Positions 34,525 through 43,797 of a stretch of DNA of 48,987 bases are shown piece by piece. This DNA is from an uncultured Rhodospirillales bacterium (lineage in GTDB: Bacteria > Pseudomonadota > Alphaproteobacteria > Azospirillales > Azospirillaceae). The DNA lies in the NCBI GenBank assembly GCA_903927615.1, contig CAIYNU010000001.1:1-48987 (forward strand), written 5' to 3'. The notes under the pieces are model-generated. The model searched no databases. It saw only the letters and a program-made list of their open reading frames with translations, and was not told the origin of the DNA. Both the position numbers and the translations under genes were made by a program. How positions within the stretch are numbered: position 1 is the first letter of the stretch; every line of letters starts with the position of its first letter.

Positions 34525-35400
34525 ATGTTCACGGGATCGTTGGTCGCCCTGATCACCCCATTTAAGAACGAGGCGGTTGACGAGGACGCCTTCCTCAGCC
34601 TGGTTGACTGGCAGATCAGCCAAGGAACCCACGGCTTGGTACCGTGCGGCACCACCGGGGAATCGCCGACCCTCGGTCACCACGAGCACCGGCGGGTCAT
34701 CGAGATGTGCCTGGAGGCCGCCAACCGGCGGGTCCCGGTGATCGCCGGCACCGGTTCCAATTCCACAGAAGAAGCGATCGCACTGACCCGCTACGCCAAG
34801 CAGGCCGGTGCCGATGCGGCGCTGGTGGTCACGCCCTATTACAACAAGCCGACGCAAGAAGGTCTCTATCAACATTTTAAAGCCATTCACGATTCGGCGG
34901 AGTTGCCGATCATCATCTACAACATCCCGGGGCGGAGTGTCGTCGACCTCTCGGTCGCGACCATGGCCCGTCTGGCGAAACTGCCTAACATTGTCGGGGT
35001 GAAGGACGCCACCGCCAATTTGGCAAGGCCGCTCGACACCCGAATCGCGGTCGGCCCCGAATTCTGCCAGCTCTCGGGCGAAGACACGACCGTCGTGGCG
35101 TTCCTGGCCCAAGGCGGCGTCGGGTGCATCTCGGTTACAGCCAACGTCGCGCCGGCCCACTGCGCGGCGCTCCACGATGCTTGGCGAATTAACGACCTCA
35201 AAACCGTCTTCCGCCTGCGTGACCAGTTGCAATCGCTCAGCAACGCTTTGTTCCTGGAAACCAACCCGGCACCGGTCAAGTACGCGGCCAGCCTGCTCGG
35301 CCGTTGTGAAAACAGCGTGCGGCTGCCTCTGGTCCCGGTGACCGAGGCCACGCAACAGCAGGTGCGGACAGCCATGGTCCGGCTCGGTCTGCTGGGTTAA
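34525..35400 (+). CDS. dapA: 4-hydroxy-tetrahydrodipicolinate synthase
   Basis: First enzyme of the lysine/diaminopimelate branch: condenses pyruvate with aspartate semialdehyde. 291 residues, the usual length. GTTGESPTLGHHEH holds the Thr pair that binds pyruvate; IIIYNIPGRSVVDL holds the catalytic Tyr (about 133). VGVKDATANLARPL holds the Schiff-base Lys (about 161), and FLAQGGVGCISVTANVAP the glycine-rich loop. ATG 34525 has GGGAG just upstream. smpB follows after 42 bases on the same strand. Confidence 0.98.
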   Translation: MFTGSLVALITPFKNEAVDEDAFLSLVDWQISQGTHGLVPCGTTGESPTLGHHEHRRVIEMCLEAANRRVPVIAGTGSNSTEEAIALTRYAKQAGADAALVVTPYYNKPTQEGLYQHFKAIHDSAELPIIIYNIPGRSVVDLSVATMARLAKLPNIVGVKDATANLARPLDTRIAVGPEFCQLSGEDTTVVAFLAQGGVGCISVTANVAPAHCAALHDAWRINDLKTVFRLRDQLQSLSNALFLETNPAPVKYAASLLGRCENSVRLPLVPVTEATQQQVRTAMVRLGLLG

Positions 35401-35442
35401 GGCCGCGGCAGCGGAACCGACGCAGGGAAAGGCGACACCACA

Positions 35443-35922
35443 GTGGCGGGCAAGGACACGGACGAGCACGGGCGCACGGTGGCACAGAACCGGCGTGCCC
35501 GTTTCGACTATTTCATCGAAGATACGCTGGAGGCCGGCATCGTGCTGGCCGGCACCGAGGTCAAGTCCTTGCGCTCGGGCCGGGCCAGCATCAACGAGTC
35601 TTATGCCGGCGAGCAGTCGGGCGAGTTATTCCTGGTGAACGCCTTCATCCCCGAATACCAACTCGCTGGCCGCTGGCTCCAGCACGAGACCAAACGTCCC
35701 CGCAAGTTGCTCTTGAAGCGGCGGGAGATGGCCAAATTATTGATCGCGATTCGTCGCGAAGGCGTGACCATCGTCCCCCTGGCGGTCTATTTCAACGACC
35801 GGGGCATTGCCAAGGTCAAACTGGGCCTCGCCCGCGGCAAACGGATGGCCGACAAGCGCGAGACCCAAAAGGAACGCGACTGGCAACGCGACAAGGCCCG
35901 GTTGATGCGGAACAAGGGGTGA
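35443..35922 (+). CDS. smpB: SsrA-binding protein SmpB
   Basis: Partner of tmRNA in trans-translation, which frees stalled ribosomes and tags nascent chains. 159 residues. The conserved parts are [52 protein letters not shown], and the C-terminal basic tail [20 protein letters not shown] with the [11 protein letters not shown] end. The start GTG 35443 gives the normal length ([18 protein letters not shown]) with a weak GGGAAAGG upstream. It is probably co-transcribed with dapA. The ssrA gene is not in the window. Confidence 0.97.
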   Translation: MAGKDTDEHGRTVAQNRRARFDYFIEDTLEAGIVLAGTEVKSLRSGRASINESYAGEQSGELFLVNAFIPEYQLAGRWLQHETKRPRKLLLKRREMAKLLIAIRREGVTIVPLAVYFNDRGIAKVKLGLARGKRMADKRETQKERDWQRDKARLMRNKG

Positions 35923-36020
35923 CGGCGTTGCGCCGACGGGGCGCAATCGGTCACGGCGAGGCCAGGAAATGGGCTTCTTAACCACCCGCCCCTGACCAAC
36001 CAACGAGAGGGTGACCGGTC

Positions 36021-36842
36021 ATGATGTCTCTTGCAGGCAAGACCCTGTTCGTTACCGGCGCCAGCCGCGGCATTGGCCGCGCCATCGCGCTTCGGGCGGC
36101 CCGGGACGGCGCCAACGTCGTCATCGCGGCCAAGACGTCCGAGCCTCACCCCAAACTGCCCGGCACCATCCACCAAACGGCCCAGGAGGTCGAAGCGGCC
36201 GGCGGTCACGCGCTGCCGGTGACGGTGGACATCCGTGACGAAACCCAGATCGCCGCCGCCGTCGATCAGGCGGTCGCCCGGTTTGGCGGCATCGACATTC
36301 TGGTCAACAATGCCAGCGCCATCAGCCTGACCCGGACTCTGGATACGCCGCTCCGGCGTTTCGACCTGATGATGGCCATCAACGCCCGCGGCACCTTTGC
36401 CTGCTGCCAGGCCTGCCTGCCCCACCTTAAGAAAGCGGCGAACCCGCACATCCTGATGCTGGCGCCGCCCCTAAACTTCAATCCCAAGTGGTTTCGGCAT
36501 CACACGGCCTATACCGTTTCAAAATATGTCATGAGCCTTTATGTCATCGGGCTCAGCAGTGAATTCGCGTCCTCGGGCGTGGCGGTCAACGCGCTCTGGC
36601 CGCGCACCGTGATCGGCACCGCCGCGCTGGTGATGCTGGGGGGCATGGTCGAACCGGAACAGACCCGCAAGCCGGAGATCGTCGCCGACGCCGCTCACGC
36701 CATCCTGACCCGCGACAGCCGGACCGTCACCGGGAACTTCTTCATCGACGAAGACATCCTCTCCGAGGACGGAATCACGGATTATTCGGCCTATGCCGTC
36801 AGTCCGGGCGGCGCCCTAGTGGGTGATTTGTTCCTGGATTAG
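36021..36842 (+). CDS. Short-chain dehydrogenase, HSDL2-like
   Basis: An NAD(P)-dependent oxidoreductase of the HSDL2-like SDR group, often tied to fatty-acid or steroid-like substrates. 273 residues: cofactor site FVTGASRGIGRAIALRAA, NNASAISLTRT, and active-site YTVSKYVMSLYVIGL (Tyr and Lys). The family segment PPLNFNPKWFRHHTAY is present. The residue normally read as the catalytic Ser (NISPPLNL in HSDL2, from memory) appears as Ala here (LMLAPPLNF), so activity may be altered. ATG 36021 is followed by a second ATG. Its stop overlaps that of the convergent HD-GYP gene by four bases. Confidence 0.88.
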   Translation: MMSLAGKTLFVTGASRGIGRAIALRAARDGANVVIAAKTSEPHPKLPGTIHQTAQEVEAAGGHALPVTVDIRDETQIAAAVDQAVARFGGIDILVNNASAISLTRTLDTPLRRFDLMMAINARGTFACCQACLPHLKKAANPHILMLAPPLNFNPKWFRHHTAYTVSKYVMSLYVIGLSSEFASSGVAVNALWPRTVIGTAALVMLGGMVEPEQTRKPEIVADAAHAILTRDSRTVTGNFFIDEDILSEDGITDYSAYAVSPGGALVGDLFLD

Positions 36843-38890
36843 CAATCGGACGCCGCCCATTCGGCTTCGGAATGATCCTGGCTGTCCAAAAAGGCCCGGT
36901 ATTGCATATCTTCGATCAGGATATGACTTGACAGCCAACGGCCGAGGAAGGTGATCACGTCATCATTAAGCCGACCCGGCAGACCATTAAAAAAACGGAG
37001 ACGCAAGGTCGTCACCTGCCGGCCCAAGAGGTCGTGCTTTTTCTTGTGGTCGTGGTAATGCGGAAAACCAATCCGACGCAGATGCTCTTCCTCGCGCCGG
37101 AAATGAGCGTCCGTATACTGAACCAGTTCATCGAGGACGGACTCCAGCGTCGCGCGATTATCCACATCATGAACGCCCGCCAACTGGTTCACCAACCGGA
37201 TCAACCGACGGTGATCCTCGTCGAGAACGGCGTCGCCCACGCTCATATCGGGCGTCCAACGGGTATGCACGTTTAACTGCCAATGGTCCATCACGGTCTG
37301 AAAGGCCCCAATCACCACCGGGTCAAATTGGCTGCCGGCCTGGTTAAGGATGTATCCGACGGCGTCCTCGAAGCGCCACGCCGGCTTGTAGACCCGCGAC
37401 GAGGTCAGGGCGTCGAAAACGTCGGCAACGGCGACGATGCGCGCCGCCAGGGGGATCGCTTCCCCTTTGAGTCCCGCGGGATAGCCGGTGCCATCGTACC
37501 ACTCGTGGTGAGCCAGCGCGGTCTGCCGGCCGAGATCCAGGTACCGGCTGCCCGAAACCAACCGCAGCGCCCGATCCAGCGTCTGGCCGCCCATGGCGGC
37601 ATGGGTCTCCATGATCCGGCGTTCTTCGGCGTCCAGGCGTCCGGGCTTCCTCAGGATCGCATCAGGCACCCCCACCTTGCCCAAATCATGAAGCATGCTG
37701 GCCGACCCGATGCTCTCCAGAAACAGGTCGTCGATCTGGTCGGAATAGGGGCCGGCGCGCCGAAGTTCCCGGGCCATCTCGGTGGACAGGCGACCGACTC
37801 GCAACACGTGCTCCCCGGTATCGGTGTCGCGATGTTCGGCAAGGTCGGCCAGCGCAATCACCGTGGCCTTGCGAGAGCGGCGAAGCTCTTCAATCAGGTA
37901 ATAATTCTCCAACGCCGCCACCATCACCATGCGGAACAGCTCGATCCGCCGGGACAGGTTGACATTCCGCCCGATCGGTCCCTGGATCAACGCCGCCCCC
38001 TGCCACCGGCCAGGAACCGCCAGCGGAACCACCAAGCGGCTTTCGTCGTCCACCTGCTTTCCGGCGAGAATGGCCTGTTCCACCGCCCGCACTTCATCGG
38101 CGTTCAAAGCCTGTTGAACAGGGCACGCCACGTTCTGCGCCCAACGGCCACAACCATTCACCACGACGATTTCATCCACCAGTGACAGATGGTCGCAATA
38201 ACGCGCGCAAAACACCGCATCACCGCTGCCGCCCGCGATCTCCAACAGTCTGGCAAGAGCGAAATCCAATAACTCCTGCATGGTGCGGGCCCGGAACAGG
38301 CCAGTCGTAGCATTAACGATCATCCTCATACCGTTATTGCTCTCCTCCAGCAGCCTTATGTGCTGATAGGACCGGAGGGCGGAGATGATGCAGGCATGAA
38401 GGCGATCCTGGGTCAGCTCGGTCTTGGACCGGTAATCATTGATATCGTAATCCGCAATGACCTGCTTCTCCGGCGCTTGCCCGGGCTGGCCGGTTCGCAG
38501 GATGATGCGCGTCGTGGTGTTGTCCAAGGTCTCACGGATGGTGCGAACCAGCCGCAGCCCGGCATCATCCTGTTCCATCACCACGTCGAGCAGAACCAAC
38601 GCAATATCGGCGGTCTGGCGCAGGATCCGTTCGGCCTCGGACGCTGACAAGGCGCTCAGCAGCAGCACCGGCCGGCCGAGAAAGGTGAATCGCCGCAACG
38701 CCAGCCGGGTGACGGCATGAATCTCGCTATCGTCGTCAACCACGAGAATGCGCCAAGGCTCCGCCGCCGTTTCCGACGTCCTCTCCGATGGGTCGTCGCT
38801 GCCATCCTCCAAGAGCGAAATAAGGTCGTCGTCGCCGTGGTCACGGCCGGCGGCATCAGACGGCAGCCCCGCGCAGCTAGGCCTCGACAT
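36839..38890 (-). CDS. Response regulator with HD-GYP and C-terminal hemerythrin domains
   Basis: A predicted c-di-GMP phosphodiesterase. About 683 residues. REC is at about 45-170 (ILVVDDDSEIHAV; phospho-Asp near 102 in LVLLDVVMEQDDAG). A DUF3369-like region of about 180 residues follows. The HD-GYP domain is at about 350-535 (LHDLGKVGVPDAIL; HHEWYDGTGYPAGLKG, a full signature). The last 135 residues are a bacteriohemerythrin: MSVGDAVLDEDHRRL, HFRREEEHLRRIGF, HYHDHKKKH, HILIEDMQY carry the expected five His, one Glu and one Asp di-iron ligands. Hence O2, NO or redox state may tune c-di-GMP breakdown (inference). It overlaps the kinase gene by 14 bases. Confidence 0.92.
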   Translation of the reverse strand: MSRPSCAGLPSDAAGRDHGDDDLISLLEDGSDDPSERTSETAAEPWRILVVDDDSEIHAVTRLALRRFTFLGRPVLLLSALSASEAERILRQTADIALVLLDVVMEQDDAGLRLVRTIRETLDNTTTRIILRTGQPGQAPEKQVIADYDINDYRSKTELTQDRLHACIISALRSYQHIRLLEESNNGMRMIVNATTGLFRARTMQELLDFALARLLEIAGGSGDAVFCARYCDHLSLVDEIVVVNGCGRWAQNVACPVQQALNADEVRAVEQAILAGKQVDDESRLVVPLAVPGRWQGAALIQGPIGRNVNLSRRIELFRMVMVAALENYYLIEELRRSRKATVIALADLAEHRDTDTGEHVLRVGRLSTEMARELRRAGPYSDQIDDLFLESIGSASMLHDLGKVGVPDAILRKPGRLDAEERRIMETHAAMGGQTLDRALRLVSGSRYLDLGRQTALAHHEWYDGTGYPAGLKGEAIPLAARIVAVADVFDALTSSRVYKPAWRFEDAVGYILNQAGSQFDPVVIGAFQTVMDHWQLNVHTRWTPDMSVGDAVLDEDHRRLIRLVNQLAGVHDVDNRATLESVLDELVQYTDAHFRREEEHLRRIGFPHYHDHKKKHDLLGRQVTTLRLRFFNGLPGRLNDDVITFLGRWLSSHILIEDMQYRAFLDSQDHSEAEWAASDC

Positions 38891-41435
38891 GGTTGGTCTC
38901 CGTTCGGGTCGTCACAGGGGGCCGGCAGCGGGGGAACAGGATGGTGAAGGCGGTACCGTGGTGTTCTTCGCTGTCGACCCGAATCTGCCCGACCAGAGCG
39001 GTGGTGACAAGGTTGTGAACCAGATGCAATCCCAATCCGGTCCCGCCCGCACTGCGTTTGGTGGTGAAGAATGGCTCGAATATCCGGCCGAGCTGCGCCT
39101 TCGCAATGCCGCTGCCGTTATCGACAAAACGCAAGGTCACGTCATCTCCGGCAGCATGGTCAACATCAATGGTGATTCGCCCGGGTCGGTCGGGAACCAG
39201 CGCATGGATCAGGACATTGGTAACAAGATTGGTCAGCACCTGCGAGAGGGCCCCGGGATATCCGTCGACCTCCAGACCGTCGGGGCAATGGACCTCGACG
39301 AAACATCCCTTCTGTCGCAGTTGGGGCTGAAGCGTAAACAATACATCGTCAATACATTGATGCAGCAGAAAACGCCGGCGCACCTCGGTGGTCTGATCCA
39401 CCGACAGGCGCTTGAAACTGCTGACCAGTTCGGCCGCCCGATGCATGTTGGACAGAATTAGCCGCGCCAGTTCGTCGGCGGCATCAAAGTATCTGCGGAG
39501 TTCGGATTTCCGGATACTGCCCCGGGTCAAGGCCGCAACGGTCTCGGCGGTCTCGTTCACCAGGGTCGAGGCGCTAGTCAGACAATTGCTCACCGGTGTG
39601 TTGATTTCGTGGGCGACGCCGGCAACCACCGCGCCCAGGGAGGCGAACTTCTCGGCCTGGATCAAACTGCGTTGGGTTTGCTTGAGTTCGGCGAGTGCGT
39701 TTTCTGCCTCGTCCTTGGCTACTCGCAAGGCCGCCTCGTTCTCCAATCGCGCACGCGCGTCCCGCACACTGGACACCAGCAGCGAACGGCCACCAATGAT
39801 CGCGCCATTCACCGAAATGTCGACGGAAAAATGCCGGCCATCGGCGTGACGGGCGATGACCTGACGCATCCCATGGCCGACGATGTCACGCGAGCCATCC
39901 TGATAATATCGGTTCAGACGCTCCGTGTGCCGGTCCGCCGCCTCGGCGGGCATCAGGATATTGACCGACTCACCAACCACCGCCGCCGCCGCATAGCCGA
40001 ACAAACGCTGGGCGGCGGGGCTGAAGGATTGGATGGTGCCATCGCCATCAATGATGACGATTCCGTCCGGCACATTGTCGAGCACCGATCTCAGCTTGTC
40101 TTCATTTTCCTGGGCGATCCGACGCGACGCGACGGCAGCCCGGCGCTCCTGTTCGCCCCTCTCGGCCAACGCAACCAGTTCAACGGCTTGGGCTTCGACC
40201 AGATCCTTCTCGTACTGAACGGACTCGATGGTCTTCTTCAGTTGCTCTTCGACCCTCCGTTTCTCGATCGCCCATTGCCGGAAGCGCAACAGGGACTCGC
40301 TGATATCCGTCAGCTCGTCGCGCCCCTCCACCGGAATCGGCGTATCAAGATGGCCGACCGCAAGCCGCCGGGTCACTTCCGCCAGCCCGGTCAATCGATC
40401 GATCACCTTACGGCCCAAGCCAATCCACAGCACCAGCAACGTCCCGAAGAAGGTGATGGGAACGGTAAGTACGATCGCGTTCCGGGCATCACCCAGGGCC
40501 TGAAGGGTCATCCGACTGGTTTCCTCGGATTGCGCCTCCGCACCAGAGGCGATGGCGGTCGCGGTGGCCGATAGCGTCTCGATTTTGGCCCCAGTGTCCC
40601 GGCTCGCGTCGGCTAATTGCTGTCGGTTACGGCTCAACCGGCCGCAAAGATCGGGAATACTGTCAGGTCCCACCGCTAACGGGAACAGCGATTTGAGGTC
40701 GCCCGGAATTCCGACCAAAGCCGTGGGATCCGAGGTGGATTTCCGCCATTGGTCCAATGTCGCAACCTTAATGGCAATCTGTTGTTCAAAGGGTGCAAGA
40801 TCGCCGTCTTTCTGGGCCACCATACGAAACAACAGGCCAGTCAGGTCTTCCATGGTTGCAAAGATAAAGGAATACTCATGGGCTTCGCTTTGCGCCGTTT
40901 GTTTCTGTTCTTTCTCGCCGTAGAGCGCCCCCTCACGAACATCAATAGCGTTATCAAGATGTACCAGGAGCCCGAGACGGCTCTCCAGGGCGGCGGATAA
41001 TGATAGTTTTTCAAAAACCAATCGGTTTTCTTCGGAGACGGCGGCGACCAATTCTTCCCGCTGCGGCTGAACGTGTCCCGACCCCTGATGAGCAACACGA
41101 TCGATCAGCTCCCCCGCCGTCACCACCTCATCGACCAACGCGGCATAGGAGACCTTACGATCCGCTTCGGTGGTGACCAGAAAAAAGCTGTCGGCCCTTC
41201 CCTCCAACCGGTGAATAATATCGATACGCAACAAAGCATCGCGAAGATCGGGCATAGTCGCCTGAAGCACACCATTGACCTTCGATTGAACCTCACCGAA
41301 CGCCTTCCAGTTAGCAACACCGGCCAACAGTCCCACAAAACTAACCATAGCCACGCCAATAATCAGCCGTGGGCGGAGGCCAACCCGCAATCCTCCTCGT
41401 TCCCTGAACCATGAAACGCGCGTCGAAGCCGCCAT
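38877..41435 (-). CDS. Membrane sensor histidine kinase with PAS domain
   Basis: About 852 residues, likely the cognate kinase of the HD-GYP regulator downstream (14-base overlap). TM1 is near 20-40 (LIIGVAMVSFVGLLAGVANW), followed by a helical sensor region of about 280 residues as in TorS-type kinases. TM2 is near 325-347 (IVLTVPITFFGTLLVLWIGL), then HAMP, a coiled coil, and PAS (about 450-560; VLDNVPDGIVIIDGDGTIQ). HisKA follows with VAHEINTPVSNCLTS (the phospho-acceptor His) and HATPase with NLVTNVLIHAL, DNGSGIAKAQL and GGTGLGLHLVHNL. ATG 41435 is preferred over GTG 41447; neither has a strong ribosome binding site. The ligand is unknown. Confidence 0.92.
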   Translation of the reverse strand: MAASTRVSWFRERGGLRVGLRPRLIIGVAMVSFVGLLAGVANWKAFGEVQSKVNGVLQATMPDLRDALLRIDIIHRLEGRADSFFLVTTEADRKVSYAALVDEVVTAGELIDRVAHQGSGHVQPQREELVAAVSEENRLVFEKLSLSAALESRLGLLVHLDNAIDVREGALYGEKEQKQTAQSEAHEYSFIFATMEDLTGLLFRMVAQKDGDLAPFEQQIAIKVATLDQWRKSTSDPTALVGIPGDLKSLFPLAVGPDSIPDLCGRLSRNRQQLADASRDTGAKIETLSATATAIASGAEAQSEETSRMTLQALGDARNAIVLTVPITFFGTLLVLWIGLGRKVIDRLTGLAEVTRRLAVGHLDTPIPVEGRDELTDISESLLRFRQWAIEKRRVEEQLKKTIESVQYEKDLVEAQAVELVALAERGEQERRAAVASRRIAQENEDKLRSVLDNVPDGIVIIDGDGTIQSFSPAAQRLFGYAAAAVVGESVNILMPAEAADRHTERLNRYYQDGSRDIVGHGMRQVIARHADGRHFSVDISVNGAIIGGRSLLVSSVRDARARLENEAALRVAKDEAENALAELKQTQRSLIQAEKFASLGAVVAGVAHEINTPVSNCLTSASTLVNETAETVAALTRGSIRKSELRRYFDAADELARLILSNMHRAAELVSSFKRLSVDQTTEVRRRFLLHQCIDDVLFTLQPQLRQKGCFVEVHCPDGLEVDGYPGALSQVLTNLVTNVLIHALVPDRPGRITIDVDHAAGDDVTLRFVDNGSGIAKAQLGRIFEPFFTTKRSAGGTGLGLHLVHNLVTTALVGQIRVDSEEHHGTAFTILFPRCRPPVTTRTETNHVEA

Positions 41436-41621
41436 AACAACCACCACCGCTCGGCATCTTTATTTCTAGACTACTTAATTAAATTGCTTTGGACTGTACC
41501 TCATGACAGGCCCTTCAGGCATCCGTAAAAAATGGGGCGAATGATCATATTTTACCGATCCCGAGCCAAATCATCACCAGCCCGACTGCCGAGCCCATTT
41601 CAACCGTTGTGCCCATTTCAA

Positions 41622-41650
41622 TTGACGCTGGGGTTTCGCGCTCCTAGGAT
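41622..41650 (+). promoter_or_regulatory. Sigma-70-type promoter of lysK
   Basis: TTGACG (41622-41627) and TAGGAT (41645-41650) with exactly 17 bases between them. A CGCCCC-CAAAT-GGGGCG hairpin (41653-41669) lies right at the transcription start. Two GCCCATTTCAA repeats (41593-41603, 41611-41621) abut the -35. Confidence 0.65.
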
Positions 41651-41701
41651 AACGCCCCCAAATGGGGCGCAGGTCAGAAACAAAGTGAAAGAGCACGGGC
41701 C

Positions 41702-43303
41702 ATGGTAACGGAACGCGAGTTGGCGATGGCGGCCAAGGCCTGGCCGTTTGAAGAGGCCCGCAAGCTGCTGGCGCGGCTGGGCGGTCGCCTGCCCGAAAAG
41801 GGCTATGTGCTGTTCGAAACCGGCTATGGTCCGTCAGGGTTGCCCCATATCGGCACGTTCGGCGAAGTGGTCCGCACCACCATGGTTCGGCGGGCCTTCG
41901 AGCGACTTTGCGATTTTCCGACCCGGCTTTTCGCGTTCTCGGACGATATGGATGGGCTGCGCAAAGTTCCCGACAACATCCCCAACCCGCATCTGGTCGA
42001 ACCCCATCTCGGCCGGCCGCTGACCCAAATTCCCGACCCGTTCGGCACCCACGAAAGCTTCGGCCACCACAACAACGCCCGGCTCCGGGGCTTCCTCGAC
42101 AGCTTCGGCTTTGATTACCAGTTCCAGTCCTCCACCGAATGGTACCGCACCGGCCGATTCGACCAGGCCTTGCTGGGCGTTCTGGCGCACTACGACGAGA
42201 TTATGGCTGTGATGTTGCCAAGCCTGCGGGAAGAGCGGGCGCGGTCCTACAGCCCCTTCCTGCCGATCTCGCCCACCACCGGCCGGGTGCTCCAGGTCCC
42301 GATTCTCGAGACCGATCCCGCCGCCGGAACCATTGTCTTCGAGGACGAAGACGGTCGGAAGACCGAAGTCCCGGTCACCGGCGGCCACACCAAACTGCAA
42401 TGGAAGCCCGATTGGGGCATGCGCTGGTCGGCACTCGACGTCAATTACGAAATGTCCGGCAAGGACCTGATTCCGTCGGTCGAGCTGGCTTCAAAAATTT
42501 GCCGTATCCTCGGCCGCACTCCGCCGGAAACCTATATCTACGAACTGTTTCTGGATGATCGGGGCCAGAAGATCTCCAAGTCCAAGGGCAACGGCCTGTC
42601 GGTGGAGGAATGGCTGGCCTATGCCCCGGCGGAAAGCCTGGCATTGTTCATGTTCCAAAAGCCGCGGGCGGCCAAACGCCTGTATTTCGACGTGATCCCC
42701 CGGGCGGTGGACGACTACCTGACGTTCGTGGACAAGGCCGCCACCGAAGACCCGGCCAAACGGCTGGAGAATCCCGCCTGGCATATCCATAACGGCGTGG
42801 TGCCGGTAGTGCGCGCGGACCTGTCCTTCAACCTGCTGCTCAACCTGGCCGGCGCCGCCCATGCCGACACCAAGGCGGCCATGTGGGGCTTCATCAGCCG
42901 CTACGCGCCCGAAGCGACTCCGGAAAATGCGCCGTTCCTGGACCGCCTGGCCGATCACGCCCTGCATTATTACAAGGATTTCGTGCTGCCGACCAAGCGC
43001 ACCCGCGCCCCCACCGGCGACGAGGCGGCGGCGCTCGCCGACCTCGCCCAAGAGCTGCGCGACCTCGCCCCCCGGCTCCAGGCGCTGCCCGGTGCCGCTA
43101 AAGCCGAAGCCATCCAGACCACGGTCTACGACGTCGGCAAGCGCCACCCGTTCCCCGACCTCAAGGCCTGGTTCCAAACGCTTTACGAGTTGCTGCTGGG
43201 CCAGACCACCGGCCCCCGCATGGGCTCTTTCATCGACCTCTACGGCATCGACGAAACCCAAACCCTGATCCTGGCGGCGCTGGAGCGACGAAAATCAACC
43301 TGA
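41702..43303 (+). CDS. lysK: Lysyl-tRNA synthetase, class I
   Basis: Charges tRNA-Lys. This is the class I enzyme found in archaea, spirochaetes and most alphaproteobacteria rather than the class II LysS. 533 residues: HIGH-type site SGLPHIGTFGEVVRTTMVRR near 48-60, and KMSKS-type site GQKISKSKGNGLSVEEW near 280. PEDLSGKDLI-like segment EMSGKDLIPSVELASKI lies between. The C-terminal helical anticodon-binding part follows (LAQELRDLAPRLQ, YDVGKRHPFPDLKAWFQTLY). ATG 41702 is used; an in-frame ATG at 41726 is possible. Its promoter is at 41622-41650. Confidence 0.96.
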   Translation: MVTERELAMAAKAWPFEEARKLLARLGGRLPEKGYVLFETGYGPSGLPHIGTFGEVVRTTMVRRAFERLCDFPTRLFAFSDDMDGLRKVPDNIPNPHLVEPHLGRPLTQIPDPFGTHESFGHHNNARLRGFLDSFGFDYQFQSSTEWYRTGRFDQALLGVLAHYDEIMAVMLPSLREERARSYSPFLPISPTTGRVLQVPILETDPAAGTIVFEDEDGRKTEVPVTGGHTKLQWKPDWGMRWSALDVNYEMSGKDLIPSVELASKICRILGRTPPETYIYELFLDDRGQKISKSKGNGLSVEEWLAYAPAESLALFMFQKPRAAKRLYFDVIPRAVDDYLTFVDKAATEDPAKRLENPAWHIHNGVVPVVRADLSFNLLLNLAGAAHADTKAAMWGFISRYAPEATPENAPFLDRLADHALHYYKDFVLPTKRTRAPTGDEAAALADLAQELRDLAPRLQALPGAAKAEAIQTTVYDVGKRHPFPDLKAWFQTLYELLLGQTTGPRMGSFIDLYGIDETQTLILAALERRKST

Positions 43304-43576
43304 AAGCGATACAACGATAAGATGTTTCCGTGAATAACTTGATGGCACCCAGAGGTTACTCTTAAAAGAGGTCTTGTTATGCGGGTAACATTTTGGATGG
43401 GACTTGCACACCAGCACCTCGACCCTACCCGCTCATGCCGTCGGGCAGTGTTGGGCTGTCAGCGGCCCCCCAAGCACGATACCCGCCCTGGAGCATACCA
43501 GGGCTGACCCCGGCAACCCTGTCCCTGACAGGCGGTGTAATACTGGCCAGTTAACAGGTCTTACGAGGTATAGCCC
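43304..43576. other. Intergenic region downstream of lysK
   Basis: 273 bases. A short frame from ATG 43380 has no family resemblance. GAGG at 43565-43568 is the ribosome binding site of the small AbrB-type gene. Confidence 0.3.
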
Positions 43577-43744
43577 ATGGCCACCACCGTCACCAGCAAG
43601 GGGCAAGTCACCATCCCAAAGCCGGTGCGAGATCGGCTTGGCCTTGAACCTGCAAATGCCGTCGAGTTCGAGATGGTGCCGGACAGTTGCCTTCATACCG
43701 GGACAGGCTCTTTTGGTTCAGTGTCCCGGTCACAACACCAATAA
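43577..43744 (+). CDS. Orphan, truncated AbrB/SpoVT-type antitoxin
   Basis: 55 residues; the first 33 (ATTVTSKGQVTIPKPVRDRL, then GLEPANAVEFEM) are a clear AbrB/MazE-type swapped-hairpin DNA-binding domain, as in VapB- and PrlF-like antitoxins. After VEFEM the sequence loses the family character (VPDSCLHTGTGSFG). Normal antitoxins of this type run on to about 75-85 residues and are followed by a PIN or MazF toxin; none is present. Another frame downstream reads NNKLVFRPDEGI, which would fit an antitoxin tail, so a frameshift is possible. GAGG lies eight bases before ATG 43577. Probably a decayed toxin-antitoxin module, or a free-standing DNA-binding domain. Confidence 0.55.
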   Translation: MATTVTSKGQVTIPKPVRDRLGLEPANAVEFEMVPDSCLHTGTGSFGSVSRSQHQ

Positions 43745-43797
43745 CAAGCTCGTGTTCCGGCCCGACGAAGGGATCATCCGTCCGAGCCAACATCAAA

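Noticed and set aside
34444-35469. N-terminal extension of the lytic transglycosylase to 1002 residues
   Set aside because: It runs antisense through dapA and lacks family sequence. TTG 34443 has a ribosome binding site and begins a signal peptide.
43380-43510. Short ORF downstream of lysK (MRVTFWMG start)
   Set aside because: The ribosome binding site is poor, composition resembles non-coding DNA and nothing in it suggests a family.
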